Assembly: GCA_002686265.1 (NCBI GenBank)
Contig: NZBA01000065.1
Coordinates: forward strand, 1-64,000
Length of the DNA: 64,000 bases
Reading direction: 5' to 3'
Origin: Planctomycetota bacterium
Lineage (GTDB): Bacteria > Planctomycetota > UBA1135 > GCA-002686595
Within the stretch, counting starts at the first letter, position 1. The number at the start of each line of letters is the position of its first letter. This document shows, one piece after another, positions 24,914-34,500 of the stretch. Made by a program: the position numbers and the translations under genes. The notes beneath the pieces were generated by a model, which was not told the DNA's origin, ran no database searches, and worked only from the letters and a program-made list of their open reading frames with translations.

Positions 24914-26167
24914 ATGCCGACAGAGCCCGACTACAAGACCACCACGCGCCTCGTTCACGGCCCGAGTCACTCGGCCAAATGGGACTTCGCCCACCACGTG
25001 ACGCCTCCGTTGTCGTCGTCGACGACCTACCGCCTCGACGACGCTCGGCGGGCGGCGCGCGGGTTCTCCGAGTTCGGGCGGGCCGTCAGCGACGAGGGTG
25101 ACGCGCCGGTCTACATCTACGACCGCCTCGACGAACCGACGCGATCGATCCTGGAGGGAGAGCTGGCGGCGATCGAGGGCGGCGAGTGCTGCGTCAGCTT
25201 CGCCTCCGGCATGGGCGCCATCTCGGGGATCCTCGGCTCCCTGCTCGTGCCGGGAGACGGCGTGATCGCCCACCTGGTCGTCTACGGCTGCACCCACTCC
25301 CTCTTCTCGAACTGGTACCCGCGCATGGGCATCGGCGTGCGGCGCGTGGACATGAACGACCTCGCGGCGGTGCGCGCCGCGGTGGACGAGCGAACGCGCG
25401 TGCTCTACTTCGAATCTCCGACCAATCCGACCCTGGAGCTGGTGGACATCGCCGCCTTGCGCGAGCTGGTGGACGAGCTCAACCCGACGCGCTCCGCCGA
25501 GGAGCGCATCCGGATCGTGATCGACAACACCTTCGCCACACCCTTCTGCCAGCGCCCCCTGGAGCACGGCGCGGACATCGTCGTGCACAGCTTGACCAAG
25601 AACCTCGGCGGTTTCGGGACCGAGCTGGGCGGGGCGGTGATCTGCCCCGAGGAGCTGCTCGGCTCGCTGCTGCTCTACCGCAAGGACTTCGGCGCAATCC
25701 TGAACTCCAAGTCGGCCTGGGCGATCATGGTCTACGGCCTCCCGACCCTGCCCCTGAGGCTGAAGCGCCAGCAGTACACGGCCTTGAAAGTGGCGCGCTG
25801 GCTCGAGGGGAGCGAGCGGGTCCGGCGCGTGACCTATCCGGGCCTCGAGAGCTTCCCGCAGGCGGCGCTCGCCCGGCATCAGATGCGCGACTTCGACGGT
25901 GACTTCGCTCCGGGGAACATGATCGCCTTCGAGCTCGTCGGGGAGCGCGGGGACACCGAGCGTTTCATCGACGCGTTGGCGCATCACGCCTACTCGATCA
26001 CTCTGGCTGTCAGCCTCGGCCACACCAAGACCCTGATCGAGCTCCCCGGCCCGATGACCCACTCCTCCTACGGTGAGCAGACCGAGAGACCGCACACCGT
26101 GCGCCTGTCCATCGGCCTCGAGAGTCCCGGCGACATCATCGGCGACCTGCAGGCCGCCCTGGAGTAG
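24914..26167 (+). CDS. Trans-sulfuration family PLP enzyme (cystathionine/methionine gamma-lyase or O-acylhomoserine sulfhydrylase type)
   Basis: 417 residues. Family marks are [56 protein letters not shown] and [11 protein letters not shown] with the PLP-binding Lys (about residue 229). The C-terminal [12 protein letters not shown] and VRLSIGLES match the substrate-binding end. These enzymes make or break C-S bonds of cystathionine, homocysteine or methionine, and the exact reaction is not decidable by eye. A strong ribosome binding site precedes the ATG. The gene stands alone, flanked on both sides by near-identical 19-nt motifs. Confidence 0.88.
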   Translation: MPTEPDYKTTTRLVHGPSHSAKWDFAHHVTPPLSSSTTYRLDDARRAARGFSEFGRAVSDEGDAPVYIYDRLDEPTRSILEGELAAIEGGECCVSFASGMGAISGILGSLLVPGDGVIAHLVVYGCTHSLFSNWYPRMGIGVRRVDMNDLAAVRAAVDERTRVLYFESPTNPTLELVDIAALRELVDELNPTRSAEERIRIVIDNTFATPFCQRPLEHGADIVVHSLTKNLGGFGTELGGAVICPEELLGSLLLYRKDFGAILNSKSAWAIMVYGLPTLPLRLKRQQYTALKVARWLEGSERVRRVTYPGLESFPQAALARHQMRDFDGDFAPGNMIAFELVGERGDTERFIDALAHHAYSITLAVSLGHTKTLIELPGPMTHSSYGEQTERPHTVRLSIGLESPGDIIGDLQAALE

Positions 26168-26176
26168 CGGAGTACT

Positions 26177-26195
26177 CTGTCGCACACCTCTCATC
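26177..26195. repeat. Second copy of a 19-nt motif flanking the PLP enzyme gene
   Basis: ctgtcgcacacc followed by tc then tcatc. The copy at 24637-24655 has the same 12-mer, then ct and tcatc, so the two agree at 17 of 19 positions. Both are in the same orientation, one before and one after the PLP enzyme gene. This could be a duplicated regulatory site or a trace of an insertion event. Confidence 0.5.
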
Positions 26196-26262
26196 GCCGC
26201 ACCGTCGGCGAAGTGCCGCATGAGCGGTTTCGGCCTCCCCGGCGCGGCGGGCGAGCCGGCTC

Positions 26263-27642
26263 CTAGCCGCCCAGGCGTTCCAGGCGCGCCTGGGCCGGGT
26301 GGGCGGGGTGGAGCTCGACGGCGCGTCGGAAGTGGCGGACCGCCTCGTCGGTGCGGCCGAGCTCCTCGAGGATCGCACCCAGATTCCCGTGGGCGTCGGC
26401 CCGAGCCGGGTCGAGCTCGACCGCCCGGGCATAGCGCGCCAGGGCGCCGGGCAGGTCGCCCAGCTCGTAGAGCACCGTCCCCCAGTTCATCTCCAGGTCG
26501 GCCCCGACGGCGCCGCGCGCCGCCGCGCGCTCGTAGGCGCCCGCGGCCTCCCGGGGCCGGCCCACGCGGGCGAGGGCGTTGGCGTGCAACAGGCAGAGCT
26601 CGCTCTCGTGCGGATCTAGATCGATCGCGCGCGCGTAGGCGACCGCCGCCAGCTCGTGCCGTCCGAGCGACTCCTGCACCCGACCGGCGAGGGCGTGGCC
26701 CTCGGGCGAGGTCGGATCGAGGCGCAGGGAGTCCTCCAAGGCGCGCAAGGCGGGCTCGCCGCGCCCCGTCTCCGCCAGGGCCCGCGCGTACAGGCGCAGG
26801 AGGCCGGGATCGTCCGGCGCTGCGTCGCGGGCCAGGGCCAAGAGCGGCGCGGCCTCGGCGAAGCGACCGCTCTCGACCAGGGCACGGCCCCGTAGGCGCA
26901 GGTGGAGCGAGCTCTCGCCCAGTTCCTGCACTTCCCGGCGCCAAGCATCCGCCAAGGGCAGGCTGTCGGCGACGAGCGAAGCCGCCGATGCGCCGTTAGC
27001 CTCGACCCCCTCACCCAGGCGACGGCGCGCGACGGCGATGGCGAGCCGGGTCGCCCCGTCGTCGGGCGCGAGCGCCGCGCAGGCGTTCAGGGCGTCGAGA
27101 GCTTCACGCTCCAGGCCGCGGGCCAGGAGGGCCTGACCCAGACCGCGCCAGGCGAGGGCGAAGCCGCGGTCCAGCTCGAGGGCGCGCTCGTAGGCGGCGC
27201 AGGCCGCGGCCAGCTCGCCGGTGTTGGCCAGGACGCGACCCAAACGCAGGTGCGCCGCCGCGTGAGCGGGGCGCTTCGCGAGCGCCTCGCGGTAGAGGGC
27301 GGCCACCGCCGCGGGCTCGGCGCCGACCAGCTCGCGGACATGGGCCAGGTGGTAGGGCCAGCGGGGATCGGCGGGGTCGAGGGTGCGCGCGCGGGCGTAG
27401 CACACCTCCGCGGCGGTGTTGAGCTCGTGGGCGTCGCAGACCATGCCGAGGTGGCCCCAGGCCTCCGCCGAGTCCCCGGCCGCCGCGAGGGCAGCACGCG
27501 CGCGCTCGACCGCGGCGCGCACGCGCGGCTCGGCCCGGGCCAGGTCGGGGGCGGGAACGGCCGGGCCGTCGGCGGTCCCGCCGCCGCAGGCCAACGCGAA
27601 GGCGCAAGCGAGCGCCGCGACCACGGTTCGGGCGGTGCTCAA
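26263..27642 (-). CDS. TPR-repeat lipoprotein
   Basis: 459 residues. An N-terminal lipoprotein signal (VVAALACAFALAC followed by GGG) puts it in the periplasm or outer membrane. Most of the rest is tetratricopeptide repeats, recognisable by A-Y-x-RA-x-x-LDP patterns (CYARARTLDPADP, AYERALELDR, AYARAIDLDPHE, RYARAVELDPAR, HFRRAVELHP). Such proteins are scaffolds. The start is a TTG whose TTGA overlaps the stop of the CRTAC1 gene upstream, so the two are co-translated. This pairing of a TPR lipoprotein with a CRTAC1 protein suggests a joint extracytoplasmic complex. An alternative GTG start lies six codons in. Confidence 0.8.
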   Translation of the reverse strand: MSTARTVVAALACAFALACGGGTADGPAVPAPDLARAEPRVRAAVERARAALAAAGDSAEAWGHLGMVCDAHELNTAAEVCYARARTLDPADPRWPYHLAHVRELVGAEPAAVAALYREALAKRPAHAAAHLRLGRVLANTGELAAACAAYERALELDRGFALAWRGLGQALLARGLEREALDALNACAALAPDDGATRLAIAVARRRLGEGVEANGASAASLVADSLPLADAWRREVQELGESSLHLRLRGRALVESGRFAEAAPLLALARDAAPDDPGLLRLYARALAETGRGEPALRALEDSLRLDPTSPEGHALAGRVQESLGRHELAAVAYARAIDLDPHESELCLLHANALARVGRPREAAGAYERAAARGAVGADLEMNWGTVLYELGDLPGALARYARAVELDPARADAHGNLGAILEELGRTDEAVRHFRRAVELHPAHPAQARLERLGG

Positions 27643-29339
27643 CGGCTCACCCCCGAGCCGCGCGTCAGCACGACCTCCCGATCGGTCGGACCTCCGGGAA
27701 ACACCTCGCGCTCACCGCCGGGCCAGGTGACTTCGAACGCGGCCACCGCGGTCTGTTCCCCGAGACCGAAGTGCACCGCCGCTTCGGAGCTGGAGAGGTA
27801 ACTCCCCGCGCGCGTCAGGGTGCGCTCGGGGCGCGACCCCTCGCCCAACACCACCGTCACCCGTGCGCCGATCGCGTCGCGTTTCAGGGTCGCGTCACGG
27901 CAGCGCACCGACAGCCAGCTCCCAGCGCGCGGGGCCTCGTTGTAGAACACCCCCGGCCCTCCCCGCAGGTTGGCGAGCACCAGGTCGACGTCCCCGTCCC
28001 GGTCGAGGTCCCCACGGGCGAGGCCGCGGGAGATCTCCGCCGGCGAGGTGAAGGCGGCCGCGTGGCCCGGATCGGGGGAGAAGCGACCCGCGCCGTCGTT
28101 CACAAAGCACAGATTCGCCTCGGCGAAGCCGTCCCAGGGCTCGGCGGGCGTGGCGCCCGCCGGAGGCTCAGCCCAGTTCACCCGCCCGTTGGCGACGAAC
28201 AGGTCCAGGTCCCCGTCGAGCTCGACGTCGAGGGCGCAGACGCCGAAGCCGGTGAAGGGCATGCTCGCCGCGCCGAGCCGGCTCGGGCCGCTCGCGTCGC
28301 CGAAGCCGCGCCCGGCGGCCAGGCGCCGGTAGAGCGTGTTGGTCTCCGCGCGCAGGTGCGTGATGAACAGGTCGCTGCGCCCATCGCCGTCGAAGTCCTC
28401 CGCCGCGATCCCCATCCCCGCCTCGGGACGGCCGTTGAGGTTGAGGGCCAGGCCGAGCTCGTGCGCCACGTCGCGGAATCTCCCGCCGCCCTCGTTCCGC
28501 CAGCACTGGTTCGGGTAGGCGTCGTTGGCGACGTAAACGTCGGGCCGGCCGTCGCGGTCGAGGTCCTCCCACACGACGCCCAGGCCCGCGCAGGGGGCGC
28601 CGGCGATGCCGGCCTCCGCGGAGACGTCGCGGAAACCCGCACCGCCCTCGTTGCGCAGCAGGACGTCGGCGAGGGGCGGGAACTCCTTGGGCCCGCAGTA
28701 GTCCCGCCGCCCCGACCAGCCGCGGCACTCGCGTTCGGCGTCGAAGTCGACGTAGCGGGTCACGAACAGGTCGAGGAAGCCGTCGCCGTCGTAGTCGCCG
28801 AAGGCCGCCGAGCAGGACCAGCCGGGGACGTCGATGCCGAAGGCCTCGGAGACCTCCTCGAAGGTGCCGTCGCCCCGGTTGCGGAAGAGCTGATCGGGGC
28901 CGTGGCGCGTGATGTAGACGTCGGGGTCGCCGTCGTTGTCCAGGTCTCCGACCGCGATCCCCATGGCCGTGCCGTCGTCCGCGCGGCCCAGGCCCGCCGT
29001 TTTCGAGGCGTCGGTGAACGAGCCGCCGCTCCCCAAGAATAGCGCGTGGTCTCCCCGGGGACGGACGAGCACGACGTCGAGGAAGTCGTCCCCGTCCGCG
29101 TCCAGCAGCGCCACGCCGCCGCCCATGATCTCGGGCAACAGCCAGCGGCCGGCCTGGCGAGCGTCGGACTCGAAGGCGAGCCCCGCGGCGCCTTCGCCCG
29201 CGCGCCACCAGGCGGCCCGCCCTACCACAGCGCCCGTGGCCCCGGGCTGGGAGTCGTCCCCGCAGGAAGCGAGGGCGGCGAGGGCGGCGAGGAGCGTCGG
29301 GGGACCGCACCGGAGGAGGACTGGTGATCGCTCGCGCAT
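27639..29339 (-). CDS. CRTAC1-family FG-GAP/VCBS and ASPIC/UnbV lipoprotein
   Basis: 566 residues. A lipoprotein signal ends at LAALASC. The body is a beta-propeller of FG-GAP/VCBS repeats with calcium-binding DxDxDGxxD loops (DADGDDFLD, DLDNDGDPD, DYDGDGFLD, DLDRDGRPD, DFDGDGRSD, DLDRDGDVD), and the C-terminus (about 470-560) is an ASPIC/UnbV domain ending EVTWPGGERE. This architecture is common in planctomycetes and Acidobacteria on the cell surface, with unknown substrate. It is coupled by TTGA overlap to a TPR lipoprotein gene and is divergent from the next gene. Compare the second CRTAC1 protein at 52697-55582. Confidence 0.9.
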   Translation of the reverse strand: MRERSPVLLRCGPPTLLAALAALASCGDDSQPGATGAVVGRAAWWRAGEGAAGLAFESDARQAGRWLLPEIMGGGVALLDADGDDFLDVVLVRPRGDHALFLGSGGSFTDASKTAGLGRADDGTAMGIAVGDLDNDGDPDVYITRHGPDQLFRNRGDGTFEEVSEAFGIDVPGWSCSAAFGDYDGDGFLDLFVTRYVDFDAERECRGWSGRRDYCGPKEFPPLADVLLRNEGGAGFRDVSAEAGIAGAPCAGLGVVWEDLDRDGRPDVYVANDAYPNQCWRNEGGGRFRDVAHELGLALNLNGRPEAGMGIAAEDFDGDGRSDLFITHLRAETNTLYRRLAAGRGFGDASGPSRLGAASMPFTGFGVCALDVELDGDLDLFVANGRVNWAEPPAGATPAEPWDGFAEANLCFVNDGAGRFSPDPGHAAAFTSPAEISRGLARGDLDRDGDVDLVLANLRGGPGVFYNEAPRAGSWLSVRCRDATLKRDAIGARVTVVLGEGSRPERTLTRAGSYLSSSEAAVHFGLGEQTAVAAFEVTWPGGEREVFPGGPTDREVVLTRGSGVSR

Positions 29340-29465
29340 CGTCGCTCATCCTAGCCCGCCCGCGGGCCGCGGACGAGGCGCGTCGGAACAGGCCCGCGGA
29401 GTGGATTGACGAGGCCCGCCGGCATGGGATCTACTCCACCGACCCGACCCTCTGCCGCCAGCACC

Positions 29466-31142
29466 ATGCAACGAACCTCCGCCGCCGCCTGCGCCTTGCT
29501 CTCCCTCTTCCCGGCGCAGGACCTCGCTCCCTCGCTGGGCTACGCCAACCGGCTCGACGTCTTCGGAGTCCGGATCGAAGGGACGCAGGAAGTGGACGAT
29601 GACTGGTTGTACCTGACGGCGCTCGTCTTCGAGCGCATGACGCGCGCCAGCGAGCCGTACGATCTGCGCGCCCGCCTGAGCGCCAATGGCTTCCGCATCC
29701 TGCTCGCGGGTGAGGACGAGCCCCTAGGCGACCTGCCCGAGTACGCGGATCACGACATTCCCGAGGATGTGGGCGGGCTCGGAGGGAACCCGGGCGAGCC
29801 GACCGTCGCCGTGCGGGTCGGCCATCCCCACACCCTGATCCACGAGCTGGCCCATGGGATCTACCACACGGTCATCCAGTTCGCCGAGCTCGACGGCTCC
29901 AGCGATCCAGAGGTCGTCGAGGCTCCTCCCGCGGCGGGGTCGTTCACCGCCCGCCTGCGCGAGGCCTACGACACCGCGCTCGCCGCGGGAACCTGGGCCG
30001 GCGTGTACCTCGATGCGCACGCCGACGAGTACTGGGCCGAGGGTGTCGCCCTGTGGTTCCGCTGCCCCGAGCGCAACTTCGCGAGCGAGCTCCGCGCCGA
30101 GCTCCTCCCGGGGCAGTCCGAGCTGCTCGAACGGGACCCGCGCGCGTTTCTCGTCGCCCGCGACCCGGCCCTGGCCGCCCTGGCCGACGAGGTCTTCACC
30201 GCCGAGGACTGGTGGCCGGCGACGATGGGCGTACACGGGCGCGACCGACTCGAGTTCCCTTCCCAGGAGGAACACGGTCCGGGGGACGGGGAGGAGCGCC
30301 CGCCCGATCGGTCGCCCGCGGGCCTCTCGCCTCCCGCTCCGACGAGCTTCGACCTCGCGCCCCTGCCTTCGGAGGGGCGGCTCGCGGCCTTCGCCGGGCG
30401 CTTCGCGCGCACCATCGAGGTGTTCGGTGTCACCGTCGTCGCGACCGCCGACGTGGGGGAGGGCAAGGTGGCCCACGCGGCGCGCATCCTCGCTGAGTGG
30501 ATGGACAACGACGAGGACGGCGTGGTCGACGACCCGCGCGTGGCGGCCCGGCTGATCGAGGGCGGCGCGTTCCTGGTGATGTTCGCCTCCGAGCGCGACG
30601 CACGCCGCGCCATGCGCGGTCTGGAACGGGCGGCGGAACGCGCGGGCTTGCGCATCGGTCAGGACCTCTACGGCGACGAGACTCTGCCCGACGGCCCGCC
30701 CCACCGCCGAGGCGCGGGGCGCTTCGACGCCACCCTCGAGGAGGTCTGGCACCTGGTCAGCAACGGCTGGTGCGCCGCCTACCCGGGGGCCTTCGCCTAC
30801 GAACCCGGCTCGCGCCTGACCGACGCCATGGACGTCGCTCGCGGCGGGCGCTTCCGCACGATCCCGCGCGAGACGCCCGAGGGCGCCTGGTACCACTACG
30901 ACGACGAGACCTGCGGCTACGAGTGCATGGCCGCGGAGTACTTCTACTGGACGCTGACTTCCTGGCTCGGCGGGCAGGACTACCCCGGTCGGGCCGAGGA
31001 GATCGCGGGCGAGTGGGAGTGTCCCACCCCCGAGCTCCTCGAGCGGCGCGACGCGGCCGTCCACCGCTTGCTCACCGACCCGGCCTTCGCCCTCCCGCGC
31101 GTCCTGCCGGACGGCGTCTATCGCGGCATGGGAGCGCGCTGA
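29466..31142 (+). CDS. Secreted two-module metalloprotein with HExxH in module 1
   Basis: 558 residues from ATG 29466, with a short N-terminal signal-like segment. Two related modules are visible. Module 1 (about 25-260) has HELAH at 126-130 plus ADEYWAEG near 187-193, the pattern of a zinc peptidase. Module 2 (about 305-545) starts with a similar sequence (IEVFGVTVVATADV versus LDVFGVRIEGTQEV) but has EEVWH at 425-429 in place of HELAH, and YECMAAEYFYW near 485. A Pro-rich linker joins them. The family was not recognised beyond the zinc motif, and the function is unknown. The first start codon upstream (TTG 29406) adds residues with no signal character. Confidence 0.65.
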   Translation: MQRTSAAACALLSLFPAQDLAPSLGYANRLDVFGVRIEGTQEVDDDWLYLTALVFERMTRASEPYDLRARLSANGFRILLAGEDEPLGDLPEYADHDIPEDVGGLGGNPGEPTVAVRVGHPHTLIHELAHGIYHTVIQFAELDGSSDPEVVEAPPAAGSFTARLREAYDTALAAGTWAGVYLDAHADEYWAEGVALWFRCPERNFASELRAELLPGQSELLERDPRAFLVARDPALAALADEVFTAEDWWPATMGVHGRDRLEFPSQEEHGPGDGEERPPDRSPAGLSPPAPTSFDLAPLPSEGRLAAFAGRFARTIEVFGVTVVATADVGEGKVAHAARILAEWMDNDEDGVVDDPRVAARLIEGGAFLVMFASERDARRAMRGLERAAERAGLRIGQDLYGDETLPDGPPHRRGAGRFDATLEEVWHLVSNGWCAAYPGAFAYEPGSRLTDAMDVARGGRFRTIPRETPEGAWYHYDDETCGYECMAAEYFYWTLTSWLGGQDYPGRAEEIAGEWECPTPELLERRDAAVHRLLTDPAFALPRVLPDGVYRGMGAR

Positions 31143-31504
31143 TCGCTCTGGCCAGACGCCGCGTCCCGGGCGACGGTCGGCTTCGGGAGCCGGGGGCACT
31201 CGACGGTGCACCGGGGCGCGGTCCGTGCGCTCGGGGAAGTGGGGGAGTCAGTCAGCTTCCTCCGGGACGAGGGCGAGCCTCCGATGCGAGGATCTGAACG
31301 AGGGGGTCGGAGGCGAACCCACGTGCTACCCCGTGTCCGGCACAAGCTCGAGGAGCGAGTACGTCCAGGCTCTACGACCCGCCTGCGGCGGCCCCGGCAG
31401 GGTCGGCACGGTGGACGTCGCCGGCGGATCGGCTGCGTGTCACCTGCCCGGCCTGGGCGGCGGGAGGGGTTCTGAGGGCCGGAATCCCGGTAGGGTCGGA
31501 GTGC
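31143..31504. other. 362-bp intergenic region, no gene recognised
   Basis: No convincing coding or tRNA gene was found. The only clear structure is an inverted repeat at 31277-31314: arms GCCTCCGA and TCGGAGGC enclosing 22 nt. The enclosed text ggatctgaac is reminiscent of a tRNA T-arm complement, but no acceptor stem or anticodon arm could be built. The region precedes the large dehydrogenase gene and probably contains its promoter. Confidence 0.6.
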
Positions 31505-34500
31505 ATGGAGGGACAGCGCGGCGGGCACGGGGAGAACGGCGGCGATCTTCGAGTCCTCGCCGTCGTCCTGGTCTGCTTCGCCGCCTGTCCCGCGTTCGGG
31601 GTCCAACAGGGGGACGCACCACAGGCGCGCGCGCGCACGCCCGAGGAGGAGCTGGCCGGGTTCCATCTCGCCGAGGGATTCACGGCCGAGCTCGTGGCCT
31701 CGGAGGCGGTGATGCCCAAGGTCGTCGACGTGGCCTTCGACGACCACGGCCGCATGTGGGCCGTGACGGCGAGCGAGTACCCGCTCGACGGCAACGAGAC
31801 CCCCGGGGCGGCCGCCGTCTACGAACGTGGAGGACGGGACCAGGTCCTCGTCTTCGACCGCCCGTGGGCCGATGGTCCTCAGGTACCGCGCGTCTTCGCC
31901 GAGGATCTCGTGATCCCCATGGCGGTCCTGCCGGAGGGAGACAGCGTGCTCGTCGGCCACGGCCCGGACATCCTGCGCCTGACCGACGACGACGCAGACG
32001 GGCGAGCCGACCGACGCGAACTCGTCCTCACCGGGTTCGGCATCCAGGACTCGCACCTGTTGCCGCACCGCTTCGTGCGCGGAACCGGCGGCTGGGTCTA
32101 CGTCGCCCAGGGCGCGTTCAACTCCTCGCGGGTCCGGACGCGCTCGGGGGAGGTAGTGCCCTTCGACCAGTGCAAGGTCGGCCGCTTCCGGCGCGACGGC
32201 AGCCGCTTCGAAGTGGTCGGTACCGGCCTGAACAACATCTGGGGATTCGTCGTCGATCGCCTGGGGGACATGTGGATCCAGGAAGCCAACGACCTCGGCT
32301 ACCCGCTCGTGCCCTTCGAGCACGGCGCGAGCTACCCCGGCATCGGCGACCACCGCGCCCGGCCGCACTCGCCCTGGCGCCCGACCACGGCCGAGTTCCG
32401 CATGGGGGGGACCGGCCTCTCGGGGCTCGCGCTCTCGCAGGATCGCGACGGCTTCCCGCCCCCCTGGGACGAGACCTTCTTCGTCGCCAACCCCATCCTC
32501 TCCGCCGTGCAGTCCGTGCGCGTGACGCGCGCCTCAGCCGACCCCGCCGACCTGCTCCTGGAGCGCGTCGCCGACCTGCTCACGAGCGACGACCGCAACT
32601 TCCGCCCGGTCGCCATCCACTTCGGACCCGACGGGTGCCTCTACGTCGTCGATTGGTACAACCCGATCATCTCCCACAACGAGGTGCCGCGCGATCATCC
32701 CCAGCGTGACAAGCTCCGCACGCGCATCTGGCGGGTCCGGCACGAGAGCCAGGAGCGGCGCGTGCCGCCGGACGTGGCTGCCGCGGCGGACGGGGAGCTC
32801 GTCGAGGGGTTGCGTTCGCCCTCGACCTGGGCCGCGCGGGCGGCCTGGCACCAGATCGCAGACCGGGATGCCGTCGAGCTGGCGGGCGACCTCACGCGCC
32901 TCGCGGGGGACGCGACCGAGCGCACCGACGCGCGCGTGCTTGCCCTGTGGGCTCTCGAAGACCTTGCCCGCCTGGATGCGGACCTGCTCGAGGACCTGGC
33001 ACGCTCGCCCGAGGCCGCCCTGCGCCGCGAGGCCGCGCGCCTAGTCGCACCGCTCATCGACCAGCTCGGAGGGGGCTCCTCCGACGCGGCGCGCCGGCTG
33101 ACCTGGATCCCCGGCGAAGTCGACCTGCGCGTACGCCTGGCCGCGATCGAGGCCCTGGCGAGCCTGCCCGCGCTGGGGACCGAGGCCGCGACCCTGCTCC
33201 TGGCCACCGAACGCGACCCCGCCGCTCCCCGGCCCGGTCCGGCGCGCGAGGCGGACGTCGCCTTCGAGCGCAGCCGCCTGCGCGTGGCCCTCGAGGGCGA
33301 CTCGGCGGCGTTGGTGGAGTTGCTCGAGACCGACGGCGCGCTCAGCGGGCGGCGCCGCGCCCTGGCGCTCCTCTGCCTGGAGGGCCCCGCCGGCGCGCGC
33401 TTCGTCGCGGGCGACCTGCTCCGCACCCGGCGCGCGCCGAGCGCGGAGGAGTTCGCCCTGCTGGCTCCCCACGGCGGCGAGCCCTCCGTGCTGGCCGCCA
33501 TGGGGGCCTGGCTCTCCGATCCGGCCGAGCGCGCCACGGCTCTCGCGGTCGTCTTGGAGGCCGCCGAGAGGCGCGACCTCTCCTACCTCGCGCCCCTCGT
33601 CACCGTCGCCTTGCGCCCCCTGCGCGGGGAAGCACCCGGCGCCGCGAGCGACGACCTGCTCCTGCGTGGCACGCGCCTGTTGCGCCTGGCTGCTCTGGAG
33701 GAGGAGGTGCTCGCCGTCCTCGACGGACCGCGCGCCGACGTGCTGGCTTGCCTGGAGGCCCTCGCAGCCCTCGGCGCCACCGACGCGGGCCTGTACTTCG
33801 ACCTCGCCCTCGCCAGCGTCCCCGGCAGCGCCGTGCGCCGCCGGGCCGCCGCGGCCCTGGCCGAGCTCCCCGGCGACGGCGCTTTCGCCCTGACCCTCGA
33901 GCTCTGGGGCGTGTTGGAGCGCGCCACGCGGCGGGCGGTCGTGGCGGCCCTCGTCACCCACGCCGACGGAGCGCGGCGCTTGGTACGGGCGGTGGCGGAG
34001 GGCGAGCTCGGGGATTCGGTCCTCGACGGGGCGGTCCTCGCTCGCCTCTCGGCCCAGCTCGGCGACGATCCCGTGCTGACCGCGGTCGCCGCGGGCCTCG
34101 CCGAGGCGCGCACGCCGGTCCTCTTGCTCGACGGAGGCGGTGCCGACTTCGCCGACACCGACCTCGTGGTGGCCGGTCCGTTCACCGTCGAGGCCTGGGG
34201 GCGCCTCGCGGAGCCTCTGACCAACGCTGACGGGATCCTGTGCGGGACCGGGGACTTCGATCTGAACTTCCACGACGCCCGCCCGCGCCTGTGGTGCGGG
34301 CCCGGCTTCGGGGATGTGATCATCGCCGAGCGTCAAGTGCGACCGGGGATGTGGACCCACGTCGCTCTCTCGCGCGACGCCGCGGGCGAGCTGCGGCTCT
34401 ACCTCGACGGCGAGCTCGACCGGACCGCTCTCGCCGCGACGCCCGAGCGTTTCGAGGGCCTCGATGTTGGTCGCACGACCCCGGGAGCGGGCACCGAGGG

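Noticed and set aside
31255..31345. Possible tRNA on the - strand
   Set aside because: Text like GGATCTGAAC and GTGCTACC suggests tRNA fragments, but acceptor and anticodon stems cannot be formed.
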